Below, one piece after another: positions 1-7,201 of a DNA stretch of 22,200 nucleotides (position 1 is the first letter of the stretch; every line of letters starts with the position of its first letter). Position numbers and translations under genes: made by a program. The notes beneath the pieces are model-generated. The model searched no databases, was not told the DNA's origin, and saw only the letters and a list, made by a program, of their open reading frames with translations. This stretch comes from a virus, in IMG/VR virus record IMGVR_UViG_3300047547_000147, positions 1 through 22,200 of that record, one strand, 5' to 3'.

Positions 1-290
1 CTTTTATTGTATTCTTCAAAAGCGGTTTTATCCCCCGGCTCCGCTGTACGCATGACTTGCTGAAAATCGAGCGCTAGGTCCGCATTCGCTTTTGCCGTTT
101 TCGCCGTTATATCACTTAAGTTTTCTTGCTCTTCTCTTTGAGAAAGAATACTTCCAACTTGAGATACGGCTTGCCCCAAAGCTTGCAGTCCTTGCGCCGA
201 CGCCGCCCCGAATTGTGCAGGCGTCGCATAGTTTTTTTCCGACGGTCCTGGCGCCCTTACTTGCTGCCCGTACTCTCTTATAATTGGCAC
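1..290 (-). CDS. Internal virion protein, N-terminal fragment (partial, runs off window edge)
   Basis: This open frame enters from the left edge and is read leftward. It starts at a GTG (290-288) with an AGGTGA ribosome site just upstream that overlaps the stop of the preceding gene. The visible ~96 residues begin MPIIREYGQQVRAPGP. They continue with an Ala/Gln-rich helical stretch (ASAQGLQALGQAVSQVG) and a charged helix (QREEQENLSDI). This kind of start, directly after a small internal-protein gene and the tail nozzle gene, is usual for the large internal virion or ejected proteins of podoviruses (T7 gp15/gp16 position). Such proteins leave the capsid with the DNA and form a trans-envelope conduit. 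The function is inferred from position and N-terminal style; the catalytic part, if any, lies outside the window. It was overlooked by ATG-based calling because of the GTG start. Confidence 0.75.
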   Translation of the reverse strand, partial: MPIIREYGQQVRAPGPSEKNYATPAQFGAASAQGLQALGQAVSQVGSILSQREEQENLSDITAKTAKANADLALDFQQVMRTAEPGDKTAFEEYNK

Positions 291-299
291 AAAATCACC

Positions 300-740
300 T
301 TAATCCTTCATAAAGCCGCCGGCGCCCATAAGTAGCGTCGCGGCCCCTTGAAATTTTCCTGCTTTTTTTGCGTCCTTTGCCGAACGTCTAAACCCCTGCG
401 CTTGTCGTAAATAAGAGCTTCGCTCAAGCTCCCCTGCACGTCTAATATTTTGCGCATCTTTTTCCGCATTCGCTGCGTTATCCCTTAAAACTTCAAGTGG
501 CGAACCTTCAAGTTTAACCCCGCTTGCGGCGACTGCGGTCACGTTGCGAGCTTCTTCCCTTTTGAAAGAAAGTCGAAATTGTCGTTCATCCTCTACCGCA
601 CGCTCACGGGAAAGCCTGGCGTTTATTTCCGCTTCTCTCGCATTTGCTTTTGCTGCGCGAACATTCGCCCGCGTTTCTTCTTGCCCCCCGATAAAAGAAG
701 CAATCGTTCCTACTCCCATCAATAATGCTGGCAAAGCCAT
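300..740 (-). CDS. Small internal virion protein (T7 gp14-like position)
   Basis: This 146-residue protein has a short hydrophobic N terminus with small residues (MALPALLMGVGTIASFIGG). A long Ala/Arg/Glu-rich helix follows (about residues 20-125), and a Gly/Ala-rich tail (GAATLLMGAGGFMKD) ends the protein. This architecture, a glycine-rich membrane-active end plus a helical rod with no Cys, matches small podovirus internal core proteins that are ejected at infection and insert into the outer membrane. Translation starts at ATG with an AAGGGGG site. The gene sits 11 bases after the nozzle gene, and its stop overlaps the ribosome site of the next gene, so the three are one transcription unit. 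The family is inferred from architecture and order, not from a recognised motif. Confidence 0.65.
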   Translation of the reverse strand: MALPALLMGVGTIASFIGGQEETRANVRAAKANAREAEINARLSRERAVEDERQFRLSFKREEARNVTAVAASGVKLEGSPLEVLRDNAANAEKDAQNIRRAGELERSSYLRQAQGFRRSAKDAKKAGKFQGAATLLMGAGGFMKD

Positions 741-751
741 AATAATCCCCC

Positions 752-3274
752 TTACCTATCCTGCGTATGTAATTGCGGCATAATCGCAAGTACCATACTC
801 GGTAGCGGCTGATCTTGCTCAAAACAAAATTGATTCTCAAAATCATAATCCGCTTCTATAGTCTCTGATATTATTCCAGAAAACAAAGGCACCGCTCTGC
901 TTAACGCGTCCGACGCTTTTCTAAAAGTAAGCCTAGTTAAATCGCTAAAGCTCATTCCTATTTTCAACCCTAAAGACCTATGCAGTAAAATTCCTACTCT
1001 GTGCGTCCTTTGTGTTTTCCCTAACGCAGTCCCGTCCGCCGCGCCAACATTTAATCTTAACATTTTTCCACGGCTTAAATATCCAAGGCCTACTTGCACA
1101 GTAGTCGCAGGCGTAGCTAATGTTATGCTGCCAGACGCAACGGTTTTACTCGGCTGAACTGCGCCGTCCCCTAGTACGTCTACGGTCTGCCCCTCTAAAT
1201 GAGTGAGCCCCGTAATAGTAGATACATACTTCCTCGCATATCCGCCCGACACATACGCCGTGTCATAAGCCGACGTGTCAATGTTATTACCCTCTAAATC
1301 AGTTAAAGCAAAAGTATTAGCCGCAGCACTCGCTACGAGAAAACTTTCTCCGTTTAAATCCGAAGTTTCATCCTCCGAATCATTTAAAATTCCTAAAATA
1401 TCTGAAAGTAAAACCTTATCCCCATTACTAAATCCATGCGACGTACTTGTCACAACTGCGGGATTCGCCCTCGTAATCGAGGTTATCGTTTTAGGCGCGT
1501 CATATGTTAGTCCGCTATCTACAAAGAAAGCGTCTTTCTGCTCAATACTATCTTCAAACATTGGCGTCATGTATTCCACATATCTATTAACTGAACCGTC
1601 GATGTATCTTTTTACAATTAACCATAACTCGTAAGAAGTGCCAGTAGAGTTTGGAATGACTGCGACACTCTCAACTTCCGCGTCTGTTCCCGCCGCATCA
1701 CTTGCACCGCCTACTATGTGTCTATGCCATCCTACCTTAAACGATTCTACGTCTCTCTCGTAAGTAAGCCCTACTAATTGGCCGTCGTCTCTCACACACC
1801 ACAAAATAGGTTGTGGCTCTTTTTGCACAGCCATCTCAACTATTCCGCCTTCTGTTACGTGCTCTGCGAGCATGGTCATGTCAGAAGCTTTAAACCCGTC
1901 CGCATCAAAAAAATACATTAACTCTCTTATTTTTCTTCCAGCTTTTTGTAAAAACAAAATAGATTTTCCAAAGGCTACCGCTTGCACGTTAGCACTTCCA
2001 TACGACGTGCTTTTTTTAGCTGATATATTTGTAGGCGTAAGTGCTTCCCCGCTTGAAGACGGGCGAATAAGCCACTCGCCCCCTGCGGTTCCCGCGAACA
2101 AACCTTTTTCGTCTGAAAGCACCCATCTGACTACGTTCACGTCATTAGCGTTAAAGGTAAAACTTAGCGCCGACGTTGCAATCACGGTTCCGTCTGTCCC
2201 CGACGGCGCAAAGTTGTAATAATCCGATGTTACGCTGCCATCCATTCTTTGCGGATAATTCGTGGCGCCCGCTAAAAAAAGGCGGTCTTCGTGGAAAGTA
2301 ACAACTGCCGGATATCCCGTCGTCGCCGACCACACGCCTAGTCGCCAAAAAGTTTTAGCACTAGTATTGGTAAGCGTTGACTGAATATCTATCGTTATAC
2401 TTCCGTAATGCACAAAGCTTGCTACTCGCGCCCATCCCCACACTGAGCCTTCTCTCAAACGAATAAGTCTACCTACATCAGTTGAAACAAACACACCTGG
2501 GTGCGCTGTTCCGCCGGCGGTGTACGCATTCACAAAAGTGGACCCTTGTAAATCAAAAGTATTCGCTGTGATAACCGTAACAGTCCAAGAGCCATTCGCT
2601 TCCGTCGTCCCGCCTACAGATTCTATCCCGACACTTTGCCCCGTTGAAAATCCATGCGTAGCTGCCGTTATTCTTATTAATCCAGACCCGTTATTGGCGG
2701 CGCCCGTTATATTAATCGCAGTCCCCGATTTTAACGTAACTCCGCTTCCCGTCGCCGCTCCCGGCGTTAATGAATACGCAGTTGTGTTGGTCGGTAAATA
2801 AGGCCCGTCTGAAAAAGAAATAGCCGCCAATGTCCATGTAGTATGTCCGGTACGAGATAAAGTTCTCGGCGCGTAGCTTGGATGACATATGTATAAAACG
2901 TCAGCGCTTTGAGTAAATCTCAATTGAAAAAGGTCAGCCGCTAAATACGGACTGGCTACTTCATAAGGGCTTCCGCCACTTTCGATCTGTCCGTTATTTC
3001 TGTAAAACCTTATGTATTGGTCGCCGAATTCTAATATGTACGCTTGTGTAGTTGAAAACTCAAACGACATAAGCCTCGAAACCGAGCTACTTGTTTTCGT
3101 TTCCGCCACATACTTTGTGCCGGACCTTCTTACTAACCCGCCCTGTAAAGACGGAATGTAGTTTTCACACGTAGCTAGCGCCTGCTTATATCGGTCTAAC
3201 TCTACTCCACCGTATAGTAACGGACTAAACTCACCCGCACCGAAACTTGTTTGTATTGGTGAGACTTTAGGCAT
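752..3274 (-). CDS. Tail nozzle protein (T7 gp12 / tail tubular protein B-like) with two FCCH-like inserts
   Basis: This 840-residue protein begins MPKVSPIQTSFGAGEFSPLL and continues with ENYIPSLQGGLVRRSGTKYV, the characteristic opening of podovirus tail-tube/nozzle proteins. The nozzle forms the distal beta-propeller-rich part of the short tail, through which DNA leaves. The body is beta-rich and has the typical HEDRLFLAG and TAGGEWLI-type propeller segments (about residues 328-403). Two segments, about 198-257 (RITAATHGFSTGQSVGIESV) and 596-680 (SITRANPAVVTSTSHGFSNG), look like E1-FCCH-type beta domains, modules often inserted in phage tail proteins. The gene lies four bases after the adaptor gene, and its ATG is preceded by AAGGGA. 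Low-helix composition and position between adaptor and internal proteins support the call. Confidence 0.88.
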   Translation of the reverse strand: MPKVSPIQTSFGAGEFSPLLYGGVELDRYKQALATCENYIPSLQGGLVRRSGTKYVAETKTSSSVSRLMSFEFSTTQAYILEFGDQYIRFYRNNGQIESGGSPYEVASPYLAADLFQLRFTQSADVLYICHPSYAPRTLSRTGHTTWTLAAISFSDGPYLPTNTTAYSLTPGAATGSGVTLKSGTAINITGAANNGSGLIRITAATHGFSTGQSVGIESVGGTTEANGSWTVTVITANTFDLQGSTFVNAYTAGGTAHPGVFVSTDVGRLIRLREGSVWGWARVASFVHYGSITIDIQSTLTNTSAKTFWRLGVWSATTGYPAVVTFHEDRLFLAGATNYPQRMDGSVTSDYYNFAPSGTDGTVIATSALSFTFNANDVNVVRWVLSDEKGLFAGTAGGEWLIRPSSSGEALTPTNISAKKSTSYGSANVQAVAFGKSILFLQKAGRKIRELMYFFDADGFKASDMTMLAEHVTEGGIVEMAVQKEPQPILWCVRDDGQLVGLTYERDVESFKVGWHRHIVGGASDAAGTDAEVESVAVIPNSTGTSYELWLIVKRYIDGSVNRYVEYMTPMFEDSIEQKDAFFVDSGLTYDAPKTITSITRANPAVVTSTSHGFSNGDKVLLSDILGILNDSEDETSDLNGESFLVASAAANTFALTDLEGNNIDTSAYDTAYVSGGYARKYVSTITGLTHLEGQTVDVLGDGAVQPSKTVASGSITLATPATTVQVGLGYLSRGKMLRLNVGAADGTALGKTQRTHRVGILLHRSLGLKIGMSFSDLTRLTFRKASDALSRAVPLFSGIISETIEADYDFENQFCFEQDQPLPSMVLAIMPQLHTQDR

Positions 3275-3278
3275 TTAC

Positions 3279-3851
3279 TTAATCCCTTATTGTTATCCAT
3301 TCATCTTCGGGCGGACGTTCCGCCACTTTTTCAATGGCATTCGCTTTTTTAGCTTGTGCTAAAATTTCATCGTACATAGCTTTTGCGTCTGCTTTTTTAG
3401 AATTAGACTGCGTTATTTCTTCACATAATTCCATCGCGAGTTTCGAAGATAATAACTCCCTAAACAAAACATCCATTTCGTTAGGGTCTGTTACATCGTA
3501 AATATATCTAACGTCTAGCGGATCATCCCAATCCGTAATTATGTTCCGCCCCTCTATCTGCCAATCTAAATCATTGAAATTTACTTCCGGATCTGGAGAT
3601 AAAAGTCGGACGCAATCACTCGGCAAAGGAAAGCTGTTTTCCCTATTAAAAAGTGGCTCCGTCGTGCTTGCCGCTAATTGTGCCCTTTTTATCGCAAAAT
3701 TCCACGGGTGTTTTCTCAGTTCGGCCAACTTGACCGGCTCATACGCCAAATTTATCGACCTGGCATTTCGAGAATCTTCAGTCAAAGAAGTAATACTCTT
3801 AGCGCCTAAAAGTTGTAACGCTCTATTCGCAATTTCAACTTTACTCGCCAC
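3279..3851 (-). CDS. Tail adaptor protein (T7 gp11 / tail tubular protein A-like)
   Basis: This 190-residue protein opens with EIANRALQLLGAKSITSLTED and contains LRKHPWNFAIKRAQLA, FPLPSDCVRLL and LRELLSSKLAMELCEEIT-type segments. These are the standard landmarks of the gp11-like adaptor family: an N-terminal helical bundle around 'NxALxxLG', the 'hPWNFAxxR' motif, then a C-terminal helix pair. Twelve copies of such adaptors sit between portal and nozzle in short-tailed phages. The start is a GTG (3851-3849) preceded by GAGGTAAGG. The length is normal for the family. The gene directly precedes the nozzle gene in transcription order, as in T7-like and many other podoviruses. Confidence 0.9.
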   Translation of the reverse strand: MASKVEIANRALQLLGAKSITSLTEDSRNARSINLAYEPVKLAELRKHPWNFAIKRAQLAASTTEPLFNRENSFPLPSDCVRLLSPDPEVNFNDLDWQIEGRNIITDWDDPLDVRYIYDVTDPNEMDVLFRELLSSKLAMELCEEITQSNSKKADAKAMYDEILAQAKKANAIEKVAERPPEDEWITIRD

Positions 3852-3859
3852 GCCTTACC

Positions 3860-4144
3860 TCAATGTGCTGAATTTAAATATGCATACACCGCCGTTGCCG
3901 TGGCGATATTCGCTCGGTACTGCCCTTGCGGAAGCCATAACACTGCTGTCATTCCCGCTGCGGTCAAAGACCCTCCGGCTACATCTACCCAAGTAGACCC
4001 ATCCGGAAGCAAAACTTGTAGTTTTACTGTACCGCCGCCAAACGTAGCCGTCGCCGAAAACGTAGAAGGCCCGCCTTTATAAAGCTTGGCGCTTCCCGTA
4101 GCCGACGCATTTTCCACAAGATTAACTCTCTGTGCGTTAGCCAT
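3860..4144 (-). CDS. Small beta-rich virion-associated protein, unknown function
   Basis: This 94-residue product is made almost wholly of short beta-prone stretches (SAKLYKGGPSTFSATATFGGG, VKLQVLLPDGSTWVDVAGG, GQYRANIATATAVYAYL). It has no Cys and few charged residues. The layout (signal in replicate, quantity, uncertainty) resembles the small jelly-like proteins often found beside capsid and tail genes in phages, possibly decoration or head-completion proteins. It has a clear AAGGAGT site before its ATG and lies in the capsid-to-adaptor interval of the late operon. I do not recognise a named family; the structural role is inferred from composition and place only. Confidence 0.7.
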   Translation of the reverse strand: MANAQRVNLVENASATGSAKLYKGGPSTFSATATFGGGTVKLQVLLPDGSTWVDVAGGSLTAAGMTAVLWLPQGQYRANIATATAVYAYLNSAH

Positions 4145-4154
4145 CTAAGACTCC

Positions 4155-4379
4155 TTATGCTGGCGGCCAATTGCCTTTTATAATATGATTTTTAATTTTA
4201 TCAATCGCGTCGATTACTTCTTGTTTCTCTACCCCGCGCGTGCTCCCACGCCAATTGACTGCCGTAGTCGCTAACTCAACGGTCAATTCAACTTTATCAG
4301 AGGACACCGCTGCGCCAGCCGCTTCTGTGATAGAAAACTCACCTTCGCCGATAGAAATACCATAACGTCTAGTTGCCAT
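4155..4379 (-). CDS. Small hypothetical protein in the head module
   Basis: This 74-residue product begins MATRRYGISIGEGEFSITEAAG and carries Val/Thr strands (VELTVELATTAVNW). It ends in a helix (KQEVIDAIDKIKNHIIKGNWPPA). The ATG has a strong AAGGAG site seven bases upstream. It stands between a hairpin terminator (4402-4423) and the next small virion gene, so it is probably the first gene expressed from any transcript passing that hairpin. No family is recognised with certainty. Similar short 'ITEAAGAAVSSDKVELTVE' proteins accompany head genes in other phages, so a minor virion or head-joining role is plausible but unproven. Confidence 0.68.
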   Translation of the reverse strand: MATRRYGISIGEGEFSITEAAGAAVSSDKVELTVELATTAVNWRGSTRGVEKQEVIDAIDKIKNHIIKGNWPPA

Positions 4380-4397
4380 CTATAACTCCTTAAAATT

Positions 4398-4423
4398 TTA
4401 AAGGCGGGATTTTCGCCCCGCCT
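4398..4423 (-). terminator. Hairpin terminator after the capsid gene pair
   Basis: A perfect 7-bp G+C-rich stem (4402-4408 with 4417-4423) encloses an 8-base loop. On the minus strand it is followed by a TTTAAAATTTT stretch. It begins eight bases past the stop of the 166-residue gene. The broken T-tract suggests partial termination, which would lower tail-gene expression relative to capsid. Read on the plus strand it would also precede AAAGTTTTT, but no plus-strand gene ends here. Confidence 0.6.
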
Positions 4424-4430
4424 AAAGTTT

Positions 4431-4931
4431 TTAGATTGCGTATATTACTTGCAAAGATAGCGTTCCGCCGCCGACTGTCGCTTGTGTAAGCGTCAATACA
4501 ACGTCGTAATCAATCTTTGGGTCCGCTGAAAGACCAAGTGCTTCCCACAATGGTTTTTCAATGTCTTCCACCCCATAAACGCCTGACTCAAAAGTAACAT
4601 CGGAATTTTTAAGCGCCGTTGTTAAAGCTTGAGCACTCGCGAAATGGTCCGCATCTACAACCGCGCTACCGTTTTTAGTAGTTTGGTAAATCCCAATATC
4701 TGCCGTGCCGGTTGTGCCGACACTATCGCAAGATAAAAGAACTTGCATGACGCGTGCGTTAGACGGAAGCGAACACATATAATACTTCGATCCGATATCG
4801 TCAGCCGCCCCCGCTTCTGCGATACCCGCAGAAACTTGCATTGCGCCCTTCGAAATTCTCGCGTTGTTCAATACGCGAGGCGAAGCATCTCTATTTGTAA
4901 TCTGTGTAGAGTACACCGATACTGTAGCCAT
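4431..4931 (-). CDS. Probable minor head / decoration protein downstream of capsid
   Basis: This 166-residue protein has alternating beta segments (SKYYMCSLPSNARVMQVLL, TADIGIYQTTKNGSAVVDAD, YDVVLTLTQATVGGGTLSLQ) and a central helix (FASAQALTTALKN). The pattern 'phase-V-L-S-C-D..GTTGTADIGIYQ' followed by 'VVDADHFASAQ' is one I recognise as typical of unnamed proteins encoded immediately after the major capsid gene in many phages. Those are usually regarded as decoration or head-stabilising proteins. It is eleven bases from the capsid gene, has an AAGGGGG site before ATG, and is followed by a terminator, so it is probably made at capsid-like levels. The exact role is inferred. Confidence 0.72.
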   Translation of the reverse strand: MATVSVYSTQITNRDASPRVLNNARISKGAMQVSAGIAEAGAADDIGSKYYMCSLPSNARVMQVLLSCDSVGTTGTADIGIYQTTKNGSAVVDADHFASAQALTTALKNSDVTFESGVYGVEDIEKPLWEALGLSADPKIDYDVVLTLTQATVGGGTLSLQVIYAI

Positions 4932-4942
4932 TAGTTACCCCC

Positions 4943-5827
4943 TTATTCCGCACACTTAATTTCAACAACTTTTTCTTCCTCAAGTCGAGTAGCCCCAACC
5001 GTCATGTAAACATACGACTGCCAAGGTAATCCCTTGATATCTTTTCGTTGTGAAATATCAGTAGTTATATCATTCCATAAACCTAGATGCATACCTGATT
5101 TAGCAAATACCGGCACGCGTCTGTAACTTGACCCGTCGGTGTCAAGACGTTCGCAATGAACGAATTGAATGCCTAAGAACGACTTAAGTTTACCGTCAAC
5201 TAGTACGGGCTTGTCGTTAAAATCTAGGCTGATTACTTGCGCTTCCGCAAGTAGGTTGTCTTCTTGTTTTGCCGTAACTACGCAAGTAATTGGCTCCGTA
5301 TCTAGATCAACTTCAGCCGCACGTAACAACCGACGCGCTTCGCGAAGTTTTGCTACCGTTAGACCTGTGTTGCCGCTCGCCCCGTGGTTAACAGCTACTT
5401 GTTGCCCCGATGGGAAAGTCGTACTAGTAGAACCTGTCTTACCAGTTTTTGACGTTCCAAAAAAAGCATCAATGATAACGTCATCCATTTTTCGGCCCGC
5501 TGCATGTACGGCGTTTTGCACGTAAATAGACTGTGGGTCTGTCAAAAGACGAAGTTTATCGAAATTATCAATCATCTGTGGAAGGTCGAAATCAAGTGGC
5601 AAAACCCATCTACGATCCGTGTCCGCATCTACGCGGCCCATCGCTTCGAAACGGCCTGTTACTTCTTGCATTTCTACTTTGTCAATCTGATCGACCGGAG
5701 ATGCTTGCTCCCCGATGTACGAACCCGAGCTAACTAAACCACGAAGTTTCGAACCTTTTTGTTGTAACAAAAGTTCAATGTTCGTCGCGTATTGCTGGGC
5801 ATAGTGATTTGGTAAATTTAAAGACAT
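4943..5827 (-). CDS. Major capsid protein
   Basis: This 294-residue protein follows the scaffold-like gene and precedes the head and tail genes, the place of the shell protein. Landmarks include an N-terminal helix (YAQQYATNIELLLQQKGSKLRG), DADTDRRWVLPLDFDLPQMIDNFDKLRL, a helix-plus-loop (QNAVHAAGRKMDDVIIDAFFG), LREARRLLRAAEVD, and a C-terminal strand segment (PWQSYVYMTVGATRLEEEKVVEIKCAE). These agree with HK97-fold podovirus capsid proteins of similar length (about 290-340 residues). The ATG is preceded by AGGGGG at good distance. The 200 bases upstream form a structured RNA (separate entry), which may matter for expression of this very abundant product. No cleaved delta domain is evident, consistent with a separate scaffold. 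Confidence 0.88.
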   Translation of the reverse strand: MSLNLPNHYAQQYATNIELLLQQKGSKLRGLVSSGSYIGEQASPVDQIDKVEMQEVTGRFEAMGRVDADTDRRWVLPLDFDLPQMIDNFDKLRLLTDPQSIYVQNAVHAAGRKMDDVIIDAFFGTSKTGKTGSTSTTFPSGQQVAVNHGASGNTGLTVAKLREARRLLRAAEVDLDTEPITCVVTAKQEDNLLAEAQVISLDFNDKPVLVDGKLKSFLGIQFVHCERLDTDGSSYRRVPVFAKSGMHLGLWNDITTDISQRKDIKGLPWQSYVYMTVGATRLEEEKVVEIKCAE

Positions 5828-5873
5828 TTTGTGCCCCCTAAAAAGTGTTTATCTTAAAAACTGTACTCTTATC

Positions 5874-6027
5874 GAAGGGCTTGTCTGCGAAGCAGGGCCT
5901 AACTTCATGCCGAGGGAAAGCCCCTCGGTCAGGCTACCGACTTTATCCGGCGGTCAAAATCGGCCCACAATAGAATTGCGGGTTATCGACTATATGGCTA
6001 AAGCATAACCTTAGCCACGCAATAGTC
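5874..6027 (-). ncRNA. Highly structured intergenic RNA upstream of the capsid gene
   Basis: Between the scaffold-like stop and the capsid start the sequence is almost entirely self-complementary. In minus-strand order: stem 6022-6027/5988-5993 continuing into 6011-6017/5995-6001; its loop 6005-6010 is complementary to 5981-5986 (pseudoknot). Then come stems 5975-5982/5964-5971, 5956-5963/5937-5944 and 5922-5928/5910-5916. A final three-part stem is 5903-5906/5874-5877, 5897-5899/5878-5880 and 5892-5895/5885-5888. Two positions (5967/5979 and 5941/5959) form G-U pairs on the minus strand but A-C clashes on the plus strand, so the RNA belongs to the late transcript. I cannot assign it to a known family. 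It could be a cis-acting leader, a processing element or a stable small RNA. Confidence 0.72.
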
Positions 6028-6925
6028 AATCGGAAGCTGCGGCCATTTCATGTAGTCTAGACATTTCGGAACGCGCTTTAACGTCGCCTTTTATGTATCT
6101 GCTTGTAAATTCTGGATCAGACTTTAGTGCCTGAATTCTGGATTTAGCTTGCGAAGGCGTTAGTATAACCCCGTCCCCGAAACCTTGCCCGCTTTGACCG
6201 CTAACAAAACCATGCTCGCCTATACGCGAACCGATATTGTGCATGAACTTCATTACCCCATCGAAACCCATAGCGCCTTCTAATGCTTTGAGCGCGCTAT
6301 CTGGTAATCCGAAAGACCTGTACGCGGCTTGCGCTCTTGCAATGTTTTGCTGATACGCGGCGCCCCATTCTTTTTGCAAAGCCTTGGTTTGCTCTTGTAC
6401 TTCTATCGCGTATTTTTCTTGCTCATGGACCGTCTGTACTGAATCAAATTCTTTTAGCTGTTCTATTAAACTCTGCGCTTGAGTTGTCGAAAGATTAAGT
6501 TGATGAAATGTATTTTTCGCCCAGTCCGCAAAAGTTTTGTCCGCGCCTTCATTTACAATAAATCCATATCCTTCCGGCGTAGGCGGTTTTCCTAACTTAG
6601 AATAAACGTCATTCCACTCCGGCGCATCCGCACTATCCGGCAATTTTAAAAGTCTTTCCTGCGGAACCCCTCTTAATTTTTCTAAATTAACGTAACTCTC
6701 TAAAAGCATTTTAGGATCTTGAAAGCCTTTGTTAGTTACGTAGTCTTTAAGCCCCGGATCAAAGCTATCTGTCCAGTGCGCCGCCACTGGTTTACTCTCT
6801 TGCGCGCCTTTAACCCCGGCGCCGGAAGCTCCCTCTACTACGGCACCCGCCGCGCCCGCTTGCCCTGATACTTCGGCATTTCCTCCGCTAGCGCCCGCTG
6901 ATACCGCCCCCGCTGCTTCACTCAT
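6026..6925 (-). CDS. Capsid scaffold-like assembly protein
   Basis: This 299-residue acidic protein has a low-complexity Ala/Gly/Glu N terminus (residues 1-45). A conserved-looking block follows (DSFDPGLKDYVTNKGFQDPK, LLESYVNLEKLRGVPQERL, KLPDSADAPEW, YSKLGKPPTPEGYGF). The rest is mostly helical (LIEQLKEFDSVQTVHEQEKY, AAYRSFGLPDSALKALEGAM) and ends in a small basic helix-rich tail. The 'lRGvPxexLLkLP' and 'GKPxTPEGYgf' strings are typical of podovirus scaffold/capsid-assembly proteins, which act inside the procapsid and exit before packaging. Its ATG overlaps the preceding gene's end by eight bases (ATGAGTGA), implying coupled translation. It lies directly before the capsid gene, as expected for a scaffold. 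Confidence 0.82.
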   Translation of the reverse strand: MSEAAGAVSAGASGGNAEVSGQAGAAGAVVEGASGAGVKGAQESKPVAAHWTDSFDPGLKDYVTNKGFQDPKMLLESYVNLEKLRGVPQERLLKLPDSADAPEWNDVYSKLGKPPTPEGYGFIVNEGADKTFADWAKNTFHQLNLSTTQAQSLIEQLKEFDSVQTVHEQEKYAIEVQEQTKALQKEWGAAYQQNIARAQAAYRSFGLPDSALKALEGAMGFDGVMKFMHNIGSRIGEHGFVSGQSGQGFGDGVILTPSQAKSRIQALKSDPEFTSRYIKGDVKARSEMSRLHEMAAASD

Positions 6926-7187
6926 AAGTGTCCTTTCTGCTTAACTCCCATAACTCGTCTGGAGTTAAATTTAAATGTTTTTGTATACGTAGCCAAACTT
7001 CTCTGCGCCCTTCAAGCACTGCATGTAATCTTGCATCTTGCTTAAAAGTAGTTTCATTCGCCCTGCAAAATTTAGCTAAATCTTTAAGTACAATCTGTGT
7101 GTCCGCGTCTATGCCCCCGAATAAAGTGGCGTAAGCTTTTTTCCTAGAAAATAAAATGTTTTTTGCTTTTGCTAAAATATCGTCCAT
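6918..7187 (-). CDS. Bbp19-like small phage protein
   Basis: This 89-residue protein has the core LKDLAKFCRANETTFKQDAR followed by HAVLEGRREVWLRIQKHLNL. I recognise this as the signature of the Bbp19-like family, named after a Bordetella phage BPP-1 gene product and usually found between portal and scaffold genes in podoviruses. The molecular function is unknown. Its conserved position suggests a role in capsid assembly or portal incorporation. The protein is helical, with an Arg/Glu-rich centre. Translation of the next gene is coupled through an eight-base overlap. Its own ATG lacks an obvious Shine-Dalgarno, so it may rely on readthrough from the portal gene fourteen bases upstream. Confidence 0.8.
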   Translation of the reverse strand: MDDILAKAKNILFSRKKAYATLFGGIDADTQIVLKDLAKFCRANETTFKQDARLHAVLEGRREVWLRIQKHLNLTPDELWELSRKDTYE

Positions 7188-7201
7188 TTATAAAAGGAAG
7201 C

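Noticed and set aside
1872-2801. Plus-strand ORFs opposite the nozzle gene
   Set aside because: Antisense frames of a clearly identified virion gene, no ribosome sites or recognised features.
5874-6027. tRNA, hammerhead or pistol ribozyme in the structured intergenic RNA
   Set aside because: No cloverleaf or T-loop consensus, no CUGANGA/GAAA hammerhead core. The hairpin-plus-pseudoknot start is only superficially like pistol, whose helix order is not matched.
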